A stretch of DNA of 64,000 nt from NCBI RefSeq assembly GCF_017592475.1, contig NZ_JAGFNP010000006.1, positions 6,995 to 70,994 on the forward strand, read 5' to 3'. Positions 34,243 through 43,571 of this stretch are shown here, one piece after another. This stretch comes from Glycomyces niveus (GTDB lineage: Bacteria; Actinomycetota; Actinomycetes; Mycobacteriales; Micromonosporaceae). Made by a program: the position numbers and the translations under genes. The notes below the pieces were generated by a model. It searched no databases and was not told the origin of the DNA. It saw nothing but the letters and a program-made list of their open reading frames with translations. Within the stretch, counting starts at the first letter, position 1; every line of letters starts with the position of its first letter.

Positions 34243-36093
34243 TTACTGCAGGTCGAGGCGCTGCTTGAGGGCGTCGAGTTCGCTCCACAGGACGGTCGGG
34301 AGCCGGTCGCCGAAGCGCGCGAACCAGCTTTCGACCAGCGGGATCTCGGCGGCCCACTCGTCCCTGTCGACCGCGAGGGCGGCTTCGAGGTCGGCCTTCG
34401 TCAGCTCGAGCCCGTCGACGTCGATGGCCTCGGGGGTCGGGCAGTACCCGATCGGGGTCTCGACGGCGGCGCCGCGGCCTTCGAGGCGCTCGACGACCCA
34501 TTTGAGGACGCGGGCGTTCTCGCCGAAGCCGGGCCACAGGAAGCGGCCGTCCTCGGAGCGGCGGAACCAGTTGACGTAGAAGACCTCGGGCATGAGGTCC
34601 TCGCTGGCGGCGGACTTGCCCATCTCGATCCAGTGGCCGAAGTAGTCGGCGGCGTTGTAGCCGATGAACGGCAGCATCGCCATCGGGTCGCGGCGCACGA
34701 CGCCGACCTGGCCGACGGCGGCGGCCGTGGTCTCCGAGGAGAGGGTCGCGCCCATGTACACGCCGTGGACCCAGTCGCGGGCCTGCGTGACCAGCGGGAT
34801 GGTGCTCGCGCGGCGGCCGCCGAAGAGGATCGCGTCGATCGGGACGCCGCGCGGGTCGTCGTACTGCTCGGCGAGGACCGGGCACTGCTTGATGGGCGTG
34901 CAGAAGCGGCTGTTGGGGTGGCTGGAGGGCTCCTCGGAGCGCGGGCTCCAGTCGCGGCCCTTCCAGTCGATCAGGTGCTCGGGGGCCTCGCCCATGCCCT
35001 CCCACCACACGTCGCCGTCGTCGGTGAGCGCGACGTTGGTGAAGAGCGTGTGGCCCTTCTCGATGGTGCGCATGGCGTTCGGGTTGGTCCTGTAGTCGGT
35101 GCCGGGCGCGACGCCGAAGAAGCCGTACTCGGGGTTGGAGGCCCACAGGCGGCCGTCCTCGCCGAAGCGGAGCCAGGCGATGTCGTCGCCGAGGGTCTCG
35201 ACCTTCCAGCCGGGGATGGTCGGCTCGAGCATGGCGAGGTTGGTCTTGCCGCACGCGGAGGGGAACGCGCCGGTCACGTGGTAGACCCTCCCCTCGGGGG
35301 AGGTCAGGCGCAGGATGAGCATGTGCTCGGCGAGCCAGCCCTCGTCGCGGCCCATGACGGAGCCGATGCGCAGGGCGTAGCACTTCTTGCCGAGCAGCGA
35401 GTTGCCGCCGTAGCCGGAGCCGTAGGACCAGATCTCGCGGTCCTCGGGGAAGTGGGAGATGTACTTGGTCTCGCTGCAGGGCCACGGGACGTCGCTCTGG
35501 CCGGGCGCGAGGGGCGCGCCGACGGAGTGGAGGCACTTGACGAAGTCGGCGTCCTTACCCATGGCGTCGAGCACGTGCAGGCCCATGCGGGTCATGATGT
35601 GCATCGAGGCGGCGACGTAGGCGGAGTCGGTGAGCTCCACGCCGAACATCGGCTTCTCGGCGTCGAGCGAGCCCATGCAGAACGGGACTACGTACATGGT
35701 GCGCCCGCGCATGGAGCCGCGGTAGAGGCCGGTCATGGTCTCGCGCATGTAGTCGGGCGCGGTCCAGTTGTTGGTGGGCCCGGCGTCCTCGGGGTCGGTC
35801 GAGCAGATGAAGGTGCGCTCCTCGACGCGGGCCACGTCGCCGGGGTCGGTGCGGGCCAGGAACGAGTCGGGCTTGGCCGGCACGGGGACGAGGGTCCCGA
35901 AGGCGACGAGCTCGGCGGTCAGGCGCTCCCATTCGGCGGGGGTGCCGTCGCACCACACGATCTGGTCGGGGTCGGTCAGCTCGGCCACTTCGCCGACCCA
36001 GGCGAGGAGCCGGTGGTGGCGGGTGGGCGGATCGGTGAGTCCGATCGCTGCGCTGGTCATATCGTCACTGGCTACGGAGACTTCGATGCTCAC
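34243..36093 (-). CDS. pckG: Phosphoenolpyruvate carboxykinase (GTP)
   Basis: This 616-aa enzyme has the GTP-type signature [13 protein letters not shown] (P-loop with the reactive Cys) and the Mn-binding WPCSETKYI and [10 protein letters not shown] regions. The nucleotide-binding [10 protein letters not shown] region and the C-terminal block [16 protein letters not shown] are also present. It converts oxaloacetate to PEP with GTP, the first committed step of gluconeogenesis. I chose GTG 36093 because GAAGGAG lies 9 bp upstream; the frame stays open upstream without family sequence. It is monocistronic, with a 464-bp upstream region. Confidence 0.96.
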   Translation of the reverse strand: MSIEVSVASDDMTSAAIGLTDPPTRHHRLLAWVGEVAELTDPDQIVWCDGTPAEWERLTAELVAFGTLVPVPAKPDSFLARTDPGDVARVEERTFICSTDPEDAGPTNNWTAPDYMRETMTGLYRGSMRGRTMYVVPFCMGSLDAEKPMFGVELTDSAYVAASMHIMTRMGLHVLDAMGKDADFVKCLHSVGAPLAPGQSDVPWPCSETKYISHFPEDREIWSYGSGYGGNSLLGKKCYALRIGSVMGRDEGWLAEHMLILRLTSPEGRVYHVTGAFPSACGKTNLAMLEPTIPGWKVETLGDDIAWLRFGEDGRLWASNPEYGFFGVAPGTDYRTNPNAMRTIEKGHTLFTNVALTDDGDVWWEGMGEAPEHLIDWKGRDWSPRSEEPSSHPNSRFCTPIKQCPVLAEQYDDPRGVPIDAILFGGRRASTIPLVTQARDWVHGVYMGATLSSETTAAAVGQVGVVRRDPMAMLPFIGYNAADYFGHWIEMGKSAASEDLMPEVFYVNWFRRSEDGRFLWPGFGENARVLKWVVERLEGRGAAVETPIGYCPTPEAIDVDGLELTKADLEAALAVDRDEWAAEIPLVESWFARFGDRLPTVLWSELDALKQRLDLQ

Positions 36094-36557
36094 GGCGGTG
36101 GCTCCTTCGGTGCTGTTCTCGTGCACGGCGCGCGCGGTCCGCTTGTGGCGGCTGACGCCGCCGTGCCGGTCGGAGCCCGGACGCTCCAACCGGAACCGGT
36201 CTTTCGGACGCTACGGGAAGCGGCGGGCTCGCGCAGGCAGTCGTGCTCGATCGGTCCGGGCCTGAACAGGGACAGCATGCATGAAATTTGATCAAGTGCG
36301 TATTCGAGCTCGGAACGAGCACAACTACTTGCACTTTCCGCGCGACCAATCAGTACCGCGCACACTGTCATGAATTTGACCGTTCCTCACAACTAATGCG
36401 ATCGGTTTCGATCATGGAACGAGCGCGTTAGCGCGCTGTCGCGATCGTGTTTCGCGCACGGGTCCGCCGGATTTTGGCCCGAATCGCCGCACGCCGGGCC
36501 GTCTTGGGGTGAAGATGCAGGTCTGCACAGCCGCATCCGAAACGTTGGGAGGGGGCC
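36094..36557. other. 464-bp divergent intergenic region upstream of pckG
   Basis: This stretch lies between the leftward pckG and a rightward microprotein gene and is noticeably less GC-rich than its neighbours (36270-36420). It must hold the pckG promoter. Read leftward, TTGTGC, 16 bp and TACGCA near 36295-36330 form only a weak promoter candidate. A GCGCGTTAGCGCGC palindrome lies near 36423. No larger reading frame looks like protein. Confidence 0.5.
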
Positions 36558-36674
36558 ATGGCGCACCGAGAACCGGAACCGCAGCCGCACCGCGCCAGAG
36601 GCGCGACGGTCGGCTTCCTGATCGCGATCGTCCTCGTCCTGGCGATCGTCCTGGTCTACCTGCTCCTGCGGTGA
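36558..36674 (+). CDS. 38-aa single-pass membrane microprotein
   Basis: This short frame encodes a charged, Pro-rich start (MAHREPEPQPHRARG) followed by an uninterrupted hydrophobic helix (VGFLIAIVLVLAIVLVYLLL) ending in Arg. A good GGGAGGGGG lies just upstream of the ATG and a strong palindromic terminator follows the stop. The coding frame, ribosome binding site, membrane helix and terminator together support a real gene. Its function is unknown. Confidence 0.7.
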   Translation: MAHREPEPQPHRARGATVGFLIAIVLVLAIVLVYLLLR

Positions 36675-36686
36675 GCGCACGAGAAG

Positions 36687-36712
36687 GGCGGGTGCGCGAT
36701 CGCGCACCCGCC
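36687..36712. terminator. Palindromic terminator between convergent genes
   Basis: A perfect 13-bp palindrome (GGCGGGTGCGCGA and its complement) is followed rightward by CGTCTTGCTG. It separates the microprotein gene from the leftward gene ending at 36730. Confidence 0.65.
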
Positions 36713-36729
36713 TCGTCTTGCTGCTCGGA

Positions 36730-37284
36730 TCAGACCGAGGGGCCCCGGCGGCGCAGCTCGTCGACACTCACCATGGCCTCGCGCAGCTCCTTGAGCCAGT
36801 CCTCCGCGTGCTGCTCGACCAGGCGCACGCACCACGCCAGCGCGTCCGAGCGCGACGCGGCCACGCCCGAGCCGACGAGTGTGTCGAGCACCAGCCGCTC
36901 GGGCTGGCGCAGCCGCGTCGTCACCGGCAGCGACTGGTGGGTGAAGACCATCGTGGTGGAGCCGCAACGCGCCCCCCACGAGGACTGGCGGTGGTACCGG
37001 TACTGGAGCTGCTGCGCGATCTGCACGCGCATGTCGCGCGTCGCCTCGCGGAAGCGCGAGATGCGGCCCTCCTCGGTCGCGGCCCGGTCGGACTCGGTCG
37101 CGTCGGCGGGGTGGTCGGGGGTCGGCAGCGGGCAGATGATGATCATCTCGTCGCGGTCCACGGTCACATCGGGCATGCCGGCGATCCAGCCGTCGGGGAC
37201 GATCCCGTAGATCCAGGCGGGGGCGTCGTCAGTGGACGGCAGGGGGCCGTAATGCCACGAGCCGGTGTCGTCGATGGCGGCCAT
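36730..37284 (-). CDS. Conserved hypothetical protein with ribbon-helix-helix-like C-terminus
   Basis: I do not recognise the family. This 184-aa protein has an N-terminal mixed region (HYGPLPSTDDAPAWIYGIVPDG, DEMIIICPLPTPDH) and a basic middle. The C-terminal stretch PERLVLDTLVGSGVAASRSDALAWCVRLV resembles the helix-turn-helix part of ribbon-helix-helix proteins of actinobacteria. GAGGAG lies 8 bp before the ATG. It lies directly downstream of the FtsK-type cassette on the same strand (60 bp gap) but probably has its own promoter. DNA binding is a guess. Confidence 0.75.
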   Translation of the reverse strand: MAAIDDTGSWHYGPLPSTDDAPAWIYGIVPDGWIAGMPDVTVDRDEMIIICPLPTPDHPADATESDRAATEEGRISRFREATRDMRVQIAQQLQYRYHRQSSWGARCGSTTMVFTHQSLPVTTRLRQPERLVLDTLVGSGVAASRSDALAWCVRLVEQHAEDWLKELREAMVSVDELRRRGPSV

Positions 37285-37344
37285 TGACGGGACTCCTCAC
37301 GTTTCGTTGACGCATCAGGTGTACCCCATGGCGTCAACCGTTCG

Positions 37345-38016
37345 CTATAGCCCCCTCATGAACAGGCCCGCCAGCGCGCACACCGCGACGATCGCCGCCC
37401 CGACGCACACGAGTGTCTGGCCCGGGCGCGGCCGCACCCGGTACTGCCAGGACAGCCACGCGCCCAACACGATCGGGCCGGTCCCGATGCCGACGAACAG
37501 CGTCAACGCGGCGAGGGCCTCGGCGAACGGGAGGCTCCCGGACCACAGGATCGCCAGCGCCGCCCAGACGGCGAGGGCGCCGGTGCCGAGACCGATGGCG
37601 GCCGCGGTGATCTCGGTGTGGCGGGGCGCCTCGATCGGGAGTTCACCCTGTCGGGCGAGGGAGAGCAGGCGTTCGGAGCGTTCGATCCGGGCGCGCACGC
37701 GCTCGGCGCCGGGGTCCGGGTCCGGTTCCCCCGCAGAGGGAGTGGGGCCGGTGCGGCGGTGGCCCACGAAGTCGCCGAGGGAGCGCCACAGGACGCCGAC
37801 GGCCTTGTCGGTCTCGGCCACGAGCGCCGCGGCGTTCACCGCGGCGCTGTTCGCGTCCTCGCGGGCGGCGCGGGCGGCCTCGACGGCGGCCGCGAGCCGG
37901 CCGGCCTCGGCGCGGTAGGAGGCGACGGCGGCGCCGATCTCGGCGTCGGCGTCGGCGCGCTCCTTGAGGTAGGCGGCGACGGCGGCGGCGTAGTCGGTGT
38001 CGGTGTCGGTGGGCAC
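37345..38016 (-). CDS. Coiled-coil membrane protein of the FtsK-type cassette
   Basis: This protein of about 223 aa starts with an Ala/Glu-rich coiled coil (about residues 10-75, AEIGAAVASYRAEAGRLAAAVEAARAA region). A linker follows, with a Pro-rich break near residue 95 and then a second charged helix (about 105-120). Three hydrophobic helices then run from about residue 135 to the C-terminus. It is the last gene of a four-gene leftward set with an 88-aa hairpin protein, a 257-aa protein and an FtsK/SpoIIIE ATPase. A membrane role as docking site or pore for that motor is inferred from position. The start is GTG 38016 (AGAGG about 8 bp upstream) or GTG 38025. I do not recognise a named family. 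Confidence 0.75.
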   Translation of the reverse strand: MPTDTDTDYAAAVAAYLKERADADAEIGAAVASYRAEAGRLAAAVEAARAAREDANSAAVNAAALVAETDKAVGVLWRSLGDFVGHRRTGPTPSAGEPDPDPGAERVRARIERSERLLSLARQGELPIEAPRHTEITAAAIGLGTGALAVWAALAILWSGSLPFAEALAALTLFVGIGTGPIVLGAWLSWQYRVRPRPGQTLVCVGAAIVAVCALAGLFMRGL

Positions 38017-38046
38017 GTGTGGCACCTCTTTCGGCGGGCGGTCGGG

Positions 38047-40959
38047 CTACGGCAGGTCGAGGATCGCCTCGGGCCGCGGCAGCAGCGCGGTCGTCTTGTA
38101 GGGGATGACGACCTGCGGGACGCGGTGGCGGGCGCGGTCGAAGTAGAGGCCGCGCCGCTCGCGCGGGTACCAGGCCGGGCCGCCGCTCGCGGGCGAGAGC
38201 GGCGCGAGCTCGGGGCCCTGAACGTCGAGGGCGAGCCAGGCGTCGACGGCGTCGAAGCGGGCGGAGAACCCGCCGAGGTCTTCGCGCAGGCGCGGCACGG
38301 ACCGCCACCAGCCGAGCGTGTGCAGGTGGCGTTCGGGTCCGTCGATGAGCATGGCGCGCAAGGCGGCCGTGCCGGCGGCGTCGAGGCGGGCGGACCCGGC
38401 GTCGACGGCGTAGACGAGGTTGAGGCGCAGCGCGCCGTCGCAGCGGCGGTCCCATTCCTTGCAGACCTCGTCGAGGCCGTCGTGCCAGTCGACTTCGGCG
38501 CCTTCGGTTTCGAGGGCGGCGGCGAGGGCGAGCGCGGACGGCGCGGCGTCGGGTTCGAGGCAGCACAGGTCGACGCCGATGCGCTGGCCCTGCCGCTTCG
38601 CGCCCTGCGCGGCGGTGAGCGCGGCGGCGGCGAGGATGTCGGCGGCTTCGGCTCCCCTGGTGCCGAGGATGGCGAGGTTGCGGCCGGGCGCGCGGTGGAG
38701 CGCGAGTTCGGCGCCGCGGGCGGCGACGTCGATGGTCTGGCCGAGGAGCGCGGTCTCGGGCGACGGCGCGGTCGCGGTGAGCGCGGGGACATGGTCGCCG
38801 TCGAAGAGTGCGGGCGGTTCGTTGCCGTTGGGGCGGGCTTCCCAGAGGCGCTTCTGGAGCGGTTCCCAGGCGTCGGCGTGCCCGGCGTTGGGGACGGCCA
38901 CGACCTTGTTGGCGTTGGTGTGGCCGGACTCGTCGTTGACGACGGCGTGGAAGCGGGCGACGGTGTCGGCGGCGTGGTTGTTCTCGGCGAGGACCCTGCG
39001 GGCCTTGGGGAGGGCGATGCGCAGGGTGAACTGGGCGACGAGGCTGGGGCGGCCCCAGAGGGCCTCGATGCCGGCGATGTCCTGCGAGGCGAGCACGAGG
39101 TGGATGCCTTGGCTGCGGCCGCGGCGGGCGAGGTCGTCGAGCAGCTGCACGGCTTCGTCGGTGACGGCGTCGCGGGCTTCGAGGAGCACCTGGAACTCGT
39201 CCACGATGGCGACGATGCGGGGCCAGTGGCCTTCGGGGTCGGCGGCGCGGAGCTCTTCGAGCTTGGTGGCCTCGTGGGCTTTGGCGGCCTCGGCGCGGCG
39301 GCGCAGCTCCTCTTTGAGGTGGCGCAGGAGGGCGAGGCCGAACTCGCGGTCGTCGTTGATGTTGACGCCGACGAGGCGCACATGCGGGAGCCAGGTGGGG
39401 TCGCGGCGGCCGGAGGCGAAGCGCGCGAAGGAGACCCCCTCCTTGAAGTCGAGGAGGTAGAGCGCCAGTTCATCGGGGCTGTAGTTGGAGGCGAGGCCCG
39501 CGATCCACGCGTACAGGAGGTTCGTCTTGCCCGACCCGGAAGGGCCGCCGACGAGCGCGTGGGGCGGGTTGTCGCCGAGGGCGAGGCGGGCCACGTCGCC
39601 GGCGGCGGTCTCGCCGACGGCCGCGAAGAGGCCGGTGGCGGAGGAGGCGGCCCAGAGTCGCTGCGGGAGGAGGTCGACGAGGCGGGCGGGTTCCCTTCCG
39701 GCACGGTGCTTCTCGGCGACGGCTTTGGCGGCGGCGGTGACGGTGCTCAGGGGCGGCGGCGCGTCGAGTTCGAGGGCGGCGCCCGGGAGTCCGGTGTAGG
39801 CGGTCCTGGTGAGGCGCGGCAGGTCGGCGGGTCCGGCGGTGTCGTCGCCGACGACGACGAGGTGCACTCCGGCGGCGACGCCGGTGCGGCGCAGCCGCGC
39901 GAGCTGGGCCTGGTCGTGGGCGGGCCAGGCGGCGAGGTCGGCGTTGAGAAGCACGAGCACCCGCCACGGCTCGGGCCGCCGCCCGGTGGCGGCGGCGAGC
40001 TCGGCGAGCGAGGCGTGCTCCCCCGCGAGCACGTCGGCGTTGACGCGCCGCACGGTCTCGACGAGCGAGTCCAGGGTCTCGCGCAAGCCCGAGGGGCCGA
40101 TGAACGAGAGCAGCCCCGCCTTGCCGAGCGCGGCGAACGCCGAAAGCGACCCGCCGAGATGCTCGGGGTCGTACACATGCAGCCGCACCAGCCCGGCGGG
40201 CACGGACCCGACGGCCCGCAGCAGCAGTCCCGGAAGTGCTTGGGCCGCATCGGTATCGATGCGCAGGTGCGCGCGGTCGAGCAACGGCACGAGTGCGGGC
40301 AGTGAGACCGTGGTCACCGAGGGTGCTGAATTGTCGTACCCCCCTGCCACACTTGCCTTGCCGGCGGATGCACCCGCTGCACCGGAACGGATCCGAAACA
40401 TCGCGGAGGCACCGGGGGCATCGCCACTCTCGACCGGAGCGCGCCCGGTCGAGAGTGCGGCCGGCAAGGCGGTGGTGGGTGGGTGGGGTGGGGGGAGGGA
40501 GGGCCCCGAAAGCCCCGGTTCGAGCGGCGATTCGCTGTCGGCCCCCGGCTCGAAGGGCGATGCACCGCCGGCTTCCGGCTCGAACGTCGATTCGCTGTCG
40601 GCGATGCGCCCGATGCGCAGCATCGGCGCCGCCCCGCGGTCGAGTCCCGACTCGGGCTGCCATCCCGTCCACAGTGCCCCGGCGGCGGCGGGCGCCGCCT
40701 GCGCGGCGGCGGCGAGGGCCGCTTCGTGACTGCCCTGCACCGCTGCGGCCTTGCGGGCTTCGAGGGTGGCGAGCATGCGTTCGTGGATGCCCTTGAGCTG
40801 CGCCTGCTTGCGGGTCGCGTCGGCGATCGCGCGCTCGGACTCGGACCGCTCGGTCTCGGCGTGGGCCGCGGTGCGCTCGGCGAGGAAGCGGGCCTCGCCG
40901 CGGGCGCGCCCGAGTTCGTCGCCCATGGCCACCACCAGTCGTCGCCGCCAGCTGCTCAT
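38047..40959 (-). CDS. FtsK/SpoIIIE-type ATPase, single active module, not a chromosomal FtsK
   Basis: This 970-aa protein starts with a long coiled coil (about residues 12-75). A Pro/Ser/Gly-rich linker follows, holding three FEPG/LEPG repeats (about 121-150). A globular region precedes the ATPase, which has Walker A GGPSGSGKT (471-479), a conserved YLLDFKEG strand and Walker B RIVAIVDEF (581-589). The ASQDIAG and RIALP segments are typical of FtsK motors. The C-terminal ~270 residues resemble a second, degenerate P-loop module (LAILGTRGAEAADIL lacks the Lys). No membrane helix or gamma DNA-reading domain is visible. The gene overlaps nothing but lies 2 bp after its upstream neighbour, with GGAGGG before the ATG. 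The plan is closer to an export motor than to a DNA translocase. Confidence 0.88.
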   Translation of the reverse strand: MSSWRRRLVVAMGDELGRARGEARFLAERTAAHAETERSESERAIADATRKQAQLKGIHERMLATLEARKAAAVQGSHEAALAAAAQAAPAAAGALWTGWQPESGLDRGAAPMLRIGRIADSESTFEPEAGGASPFEPGADSESPLEPGLSGPSLPPPHPPTTALPAALSTGRAPVESGDAPGASAMFRIRSGAAGASAGKASVAGGYDNSAPSVTTVSLPALVPLLDRAHLRIDTDAAQALPGLLLRAVGSVPAGLVRLHVYDPEHLGGSLSAFAALGKAGLLSFIGPSGLRETLDSLVETVRRVNADVLAGEHASLAELAAATGRRPEPWRVLVLLNADLAAWPAHDQAQLARLRRTGVAAGVHLVVVGDDTAGPADLPRLTRTAYTGLPGAALELDAPPPLSTVTAAAKAVAEKHRAGREPARLVDLLPQRLWAASSATGLFAAVGETAAGDVARLALGDNPPHALVGGPSGSGKTNLLYAWIAGLASNYSPDELALYLLDFKEGVSFARFASGRRDPTWLPHVRLVGVNINDDREFGLALLRHLKEELRRRAEAAKAHEATKLEELRAADPEGHWPRIVAIVDEFQVLLEARDAVTDEAVQLLDDLARRGRSQGIHLVLASQDIAGIEALWGRPSLVAQFTLRIALPKARRVLAENNHAADTVARFHAVVNDESGHTNANKVVAVPNAGHADAWEPLQKRLWEARPNGNEPPALFDGDHVPALTATAPSPETALLGQTIDVAARGAELALHRAPGRNLAILGTRGAEAADILAAAALTAAQGAKRQGQRIGVDLCCLEPDAAPSALALAAALETEGAEVDWHDGLDEVCKEWDRRCDGALRLNLVYAVDAGSARLDAAGTAALRAMLIDGPERHLHTLGWWRSVPRLREDLGGFSARFDAVDAWLALDVQGPELAPLSPASGGPAWYPRERRGLYFDRARHRVPQVVIPYKTTALLPRPEAILDLP

Positions 40960-40961
40960 GG

Positions 40962-41735
40962 TCAGGCCCTCCGCTCGCTCTTGCTCAACCGGTGCAGGGC
41001 CGCGACCAGCGCCGGGCCCATCGCCGCGGTCCGGGCCGCGTCGCCGCCGTCGTCAGTGCCCTTGCGCCCCAAGGTGCAGGCCGAGGCGAGCGCGGCCCCG
41101 ATGTGGTCCGGCTCGGCCTTCGGGACGAGCGAGCGGACCTTGTCGGCGCATTTGTCGCGCAGGCCGGGCACGTCGCGGGCGGTGGGGGTCCGTCCCAGGT
41201 GCTCGGCGGCGAGGGTGCGCACGAGCGGCCAGGCGAGGCCGGGGAGTTTGACGCCGGCCTGGGGCCCGGCGTCGCGCAGGCGCTTGCAGTAGGCCTCGGC
41301 GTTGCCGTCGCCCGCGGCTTTGAGCAGGTCGTTGAAGAGCCGCGTGGGCGGCACCTGCTGCGGGTCGGCGGCGCCGGTGCGGTCGCAGAGATCGTTGACG
41401 CGGTCGGTCCACCACTGCCGCGGGTCGACGGGAGGCGGTTTGACGGGCGCTCCCTTGGGGACGGCTGCTGCGGGGGTCGCGGCGGCGCCGGCGCCGATGC
41501 CGTCGAGGTAGTCGTCGATCGCGGTGGCGGCCTCGGTGAGGCGGACGCGGGCCGCGTCGAGGCGTTCGCGGGCGGCGCCGAGCTTGTGGAGGCCGATCTC
41601 GGCGTTGGACTCGCGCGAGGCCTCCTTCAGTTCCGCCTGGGCGGCTTCGAGGCACTGGTCGGCGGTGTCGAGGGCGGGCAGCGGGAGGTCGGCGGCCAGG
41701 GCCTTGAGGCGCCCGGCGAGGGCGGCGACGTCCAC
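40962..41735 (-). CDS. 257-aa helical protein of the FtsK-type cassette, unknown function
   Basis: I do not recognise this protein. Its N-terminal ~90 residues are helical and Ala/Glu-rich (AAQAELKEASRESNAEIGLHKLGAARERL region). A Pro-rich linker (PKGAPVKPPPVDPRQ) follows, then a globular C-terminal domain of about 140 residues with three cysteines (NDLCDRT, AYCKRL, RDKCAD). It has no signal peptide or membrane helix. It starts with GTG, 13 bp after the 88-aa gene, and ends 2 bp before the ATPase gene, so the three are certainly cotranscribed. By position it could be an adaptor between the small hairpin protein and the motor. Confidence 0.78.
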   Translation of the reverse strand: MDVAALAGRLKALAADLPLPALDTADQCLEAAQAELKEASRESNAEIGLHKLGAARERLDAARVRLTEAATAIDDYLDGIGAGAAATPAAAVPKGAPVKPPPVDPRQWWTDRVNDLCDRTGAADPQQVPPTRLFNDLLKAAGDGNAEAYCKRLRDAGPQAGVKLPGLAWPLVRTLAAEHLGRTPTARDVPGLRDKCADKVRSLVPKAEPDHIGAALASACTLGRKGTDDGGDAARTAAMGPALVAALHRLSKSERRA

Positions 41736-41748
41736 AGGGGTCTCCGTT

Positions 41749-42015
41749 CTAGAGGGTCGCGGCGTAGGCCTCGGCCTGCTCGGCGGCGGCGAACGTGGCG
41801 GCCAGCGACTGCTCGAGCTCGGCGGCCGCCTGCGCGAGCGCGGCCTGGGCGGTGGCGACCGAGTCGTGGCCGGAGCCGGCGGTGACGGCGGTCAGGCTCC
41901 CTTGGGCGGCTTCGATGTTCTGGCTGGCGGAGGCGATGGCGGCCTGGCCGTCGCGCACCTGCTGGAGCGCAGCGGCGATGGCGGACTTGAGTTCGGCGAC
42001 GCTCACGGTGGACAC
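41749..42015 (-). CDS. 88-aa Ala-rich helical hairpin protein, Esx-like in layout but without WXG
   Basis: Two long helices (about residues 6-42 and 50-86) are joined by a GSGHDS turn, giving a hairpin of WXG100 size. There is no WXG motif and no C-terminal YxxxD/E. The sequence is 35 percent or more Ala. It is the first gene of the leftward FtsK-type cassette. Small hairpins of this sort occur beside FtsK-type ATPases in other actinomycetes to my recollection, without assigned function. The start is GTG 42015; GTG 42006 is an alternative. Export by the neighbouring motor is a hypothesis. Confidence 0.78.
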   Translation of the reverse strand: MSTVSVAELKSAIAAALQQVRDGQAAIASASQNIEAAQGSLTAVTAGSGHDSVATAQAALAQAAAELEQSLAATFAAAEQAEAYAATL

Positions 42016-42218
42016 AGGCTCATTCTCACCGATCGAACGCGTACATGCGGTGATCGGACGATAACCCGGCGTGTCTGCTTTGTCGGATTTCCGACGCCGC
42101 CGTGACTACGAGTGTTGCTTTCAATGCATTTAACGGTGGCGAAGTGACGTACCTCCCAACTAGAGTGTGAGTACCAACGGGGGCCCGCCCCCTACACATC
42201 GACACCCGGGAGGCGACC

Positions 42219-43502
42219 GTGCCAGTGCAACGCACTTACGTCCTCGACACCTCGGTACTGCTATCAGACCCTGGTGCGTTCTCACGGTTCGACGAACACC
42301 ACGTGGTCATTCCGCTCGTCGTAGTAAGCGAACTGGAGGGCAAACGCCACCACCCCGAACTGGGCTGGTTCGCCCGGGAGTGCCTCAGGCGCCTCGACGA
42401 ACTCCGCATCAAGCACGGGCGCCTCGACCAGCCGATCCCCGTCGGGGACCACGGCGGCTCCATCCGGGTCGAGCTCAACCACGTCGACACCTCCGGCCTG
42501 CCGGCCGGGTTCGCCGTGGACACCAACGACTCGCGCATCATCGCCGTCACTCGGGCACTGGGGCTCGAAGGCGCCGACGCGGTGCTGGTCACCAAGGACA
42601 TGCCGCTGCGGGTCAAGGCCTCCGCGGTCGGCATCCCCACCGAGGAGTACCGCCACGGCCAGGCCGCCGACCCCACCTGGTCCGGCATGGCCGAGCTCGC
42701 GGTGTCCGACGAGGAGATCGACCGGCTGTTCGACGGCGGCGACGTGGACCTGCCGCACGACGTGGAGCTGCCGTGCCACACGGGGCTCGTCCTCACCGGC
42801 ACCGGCTCCAAGGCGCTCGGCCGGGTCACTGTGGACAAGCAGATCCGCCTCATCCGGGGCCGCGACGCTTTCGGCGTCCACGGCCGCTCCGCCGAGCAGC
42901 GGGTCGCGCTCGACCTCCTGCTCGACCCCGACATCGGCATCGTCTCGCTCGGCGGCAAGGCCGGCACCGGCAAGTCGGCGATGGCGCTGTGCGCCGGGCT
43001 CGAGCAGGTGCTCGAACGGGAGCTGTTCAAGAAGGTCATCGTGTTCCGCCCGCTGTACGCGGTCGGCGGCCAGCAGCTCGGCTACCTGCCCGGCTCCGAG
43101 GGCGAGAAGATGAGCCCGTGGGGCCAGGCCGTGTTCGACACGCTCGGGGCCGTCACGAACGACGTGGTGATCTCGGAGGTGCTCGAGCGCGGGATGCTCG
43201 AGGTCCTGCCGCTCACCCACATCCGCGGCCGCTCCCTGCACGACGCGTTCGTCATCGTCGACGAAGCGCAGTCGCTCGAGCGCGGGGTGCTCCTGACGGT
43301 GCTCTCCCGCATCGGCCAGGGCTCCAAAGTGGTGCTCACCCACGACGTCGCGCAACGCGACAACCTGCGGGTGGGCCGCCACGACGGCGTCGCCTCGGTG
43401 ATCGACGTGCTCAAGGGCCACCCACTGTTCGCTCACGTGACGCTTACGCGCAGTGAGCGTTCGGAGATCGCGGAAATGGTCACCAACCTGCTCGAAGGCT
43501 AG
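42219..43502 (+). CDS. phoH2: PhoH2-type protein (PIN domain plus PhoH ATPase)
   Basis: This 427-aa protein has an N-terminal PIN nuclease domain with acidic residues in [25 protein letters not shown] and [12 protein letters not shown]-terminal PhoH helicase-like ATPase follows, with Walker [10 protein letters not shown] and Walker B FVIVDEAQ. PhoH2 proteins are RNA unwinding and cleaving enzymes in mycobacteria. The start is GTG 42219 with CGGGAGG upstream. It is divergent from the FtsK-type cassette across 203 bp and followed by a 19-bp palindrome. Confidence 0.93.
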   Translation: MPVQRTYVLDTSVLLSDPGAFSRFDEHHVVIPLVVVSELEGKRHHPELGWFARECLRRLDELRIKHGRLDQPIPVGDHGGSIRVELNHVDTSGLPAGFAVDTNDSRIIAVTRALGLEGADAVLVTKDMPLRVKASAVGIPTEEYRHGQAADPTWSGMAELAVSDEEIDRLFDGGDVDLPHDVELPCHTGLVLTGTGSKALGRVTVDKQIRLIRGRDAFGVHGRSAEQRVALDLLLDPDIGIVSLGGKAGTGKSAMALCAGLEQVLERELFKKVIVFRPLYAVGGQQLGYLPGSEGEKMSPWGQAVFDTLGAVTNDVVISEVLERGMLEVLPLTHIRGRSLHDAFVIVDEAQSLERGVLLTVLSRIGQGSKVVLTHDVAQRDNLRVGRHDGVASVIDVLKGHPLFAHVTLTRSERSEIAEMVTNLLEG

Positions 43503-43520
43503 GGATCCAGCTCTGGCATG

Positions 43521-43560
43521 CTGTGTCCCGGGCGTCTGTGGACAGACGCCCGGGACACAG
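43521..43560 (+). other. Perfect 19-bp inverted repeat overlapping the ribosome binding site of the next gene
   Basis: Arms 43521-43539 and 43542-43560 (CTGTGTCCCGGGCGTCTGT and its exact complement) are separated by GG only. The repeat lies 18 bp after the phoH2 stop. The likely ribosome binding site AGGAG (43559-43563) of the gene starting at 43572 has its first two bases in the right arm. There is no T tract, so simple termination is less likely than a 5'-leader hairpin, although both remain possible. Confidence 0.75.
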
Positions 43561-43571
43561 GAGTAGAGCGC

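Noticed and set aside
40500..40620. Short direct repeats as a CRISPR-like array
   Set aside because: They are imperfect and in frame, encoding FEPG/LEPG repeats in the linker of the FtsK-type ATPase.
38047..40959. Assignment of the FtsK-type ATPase as the chromosomal FtsK or as a second EccC
   Set aside because: It lacks membrane helices and the gamma domain of FtsK, and lacks the three-module plan of EccC.
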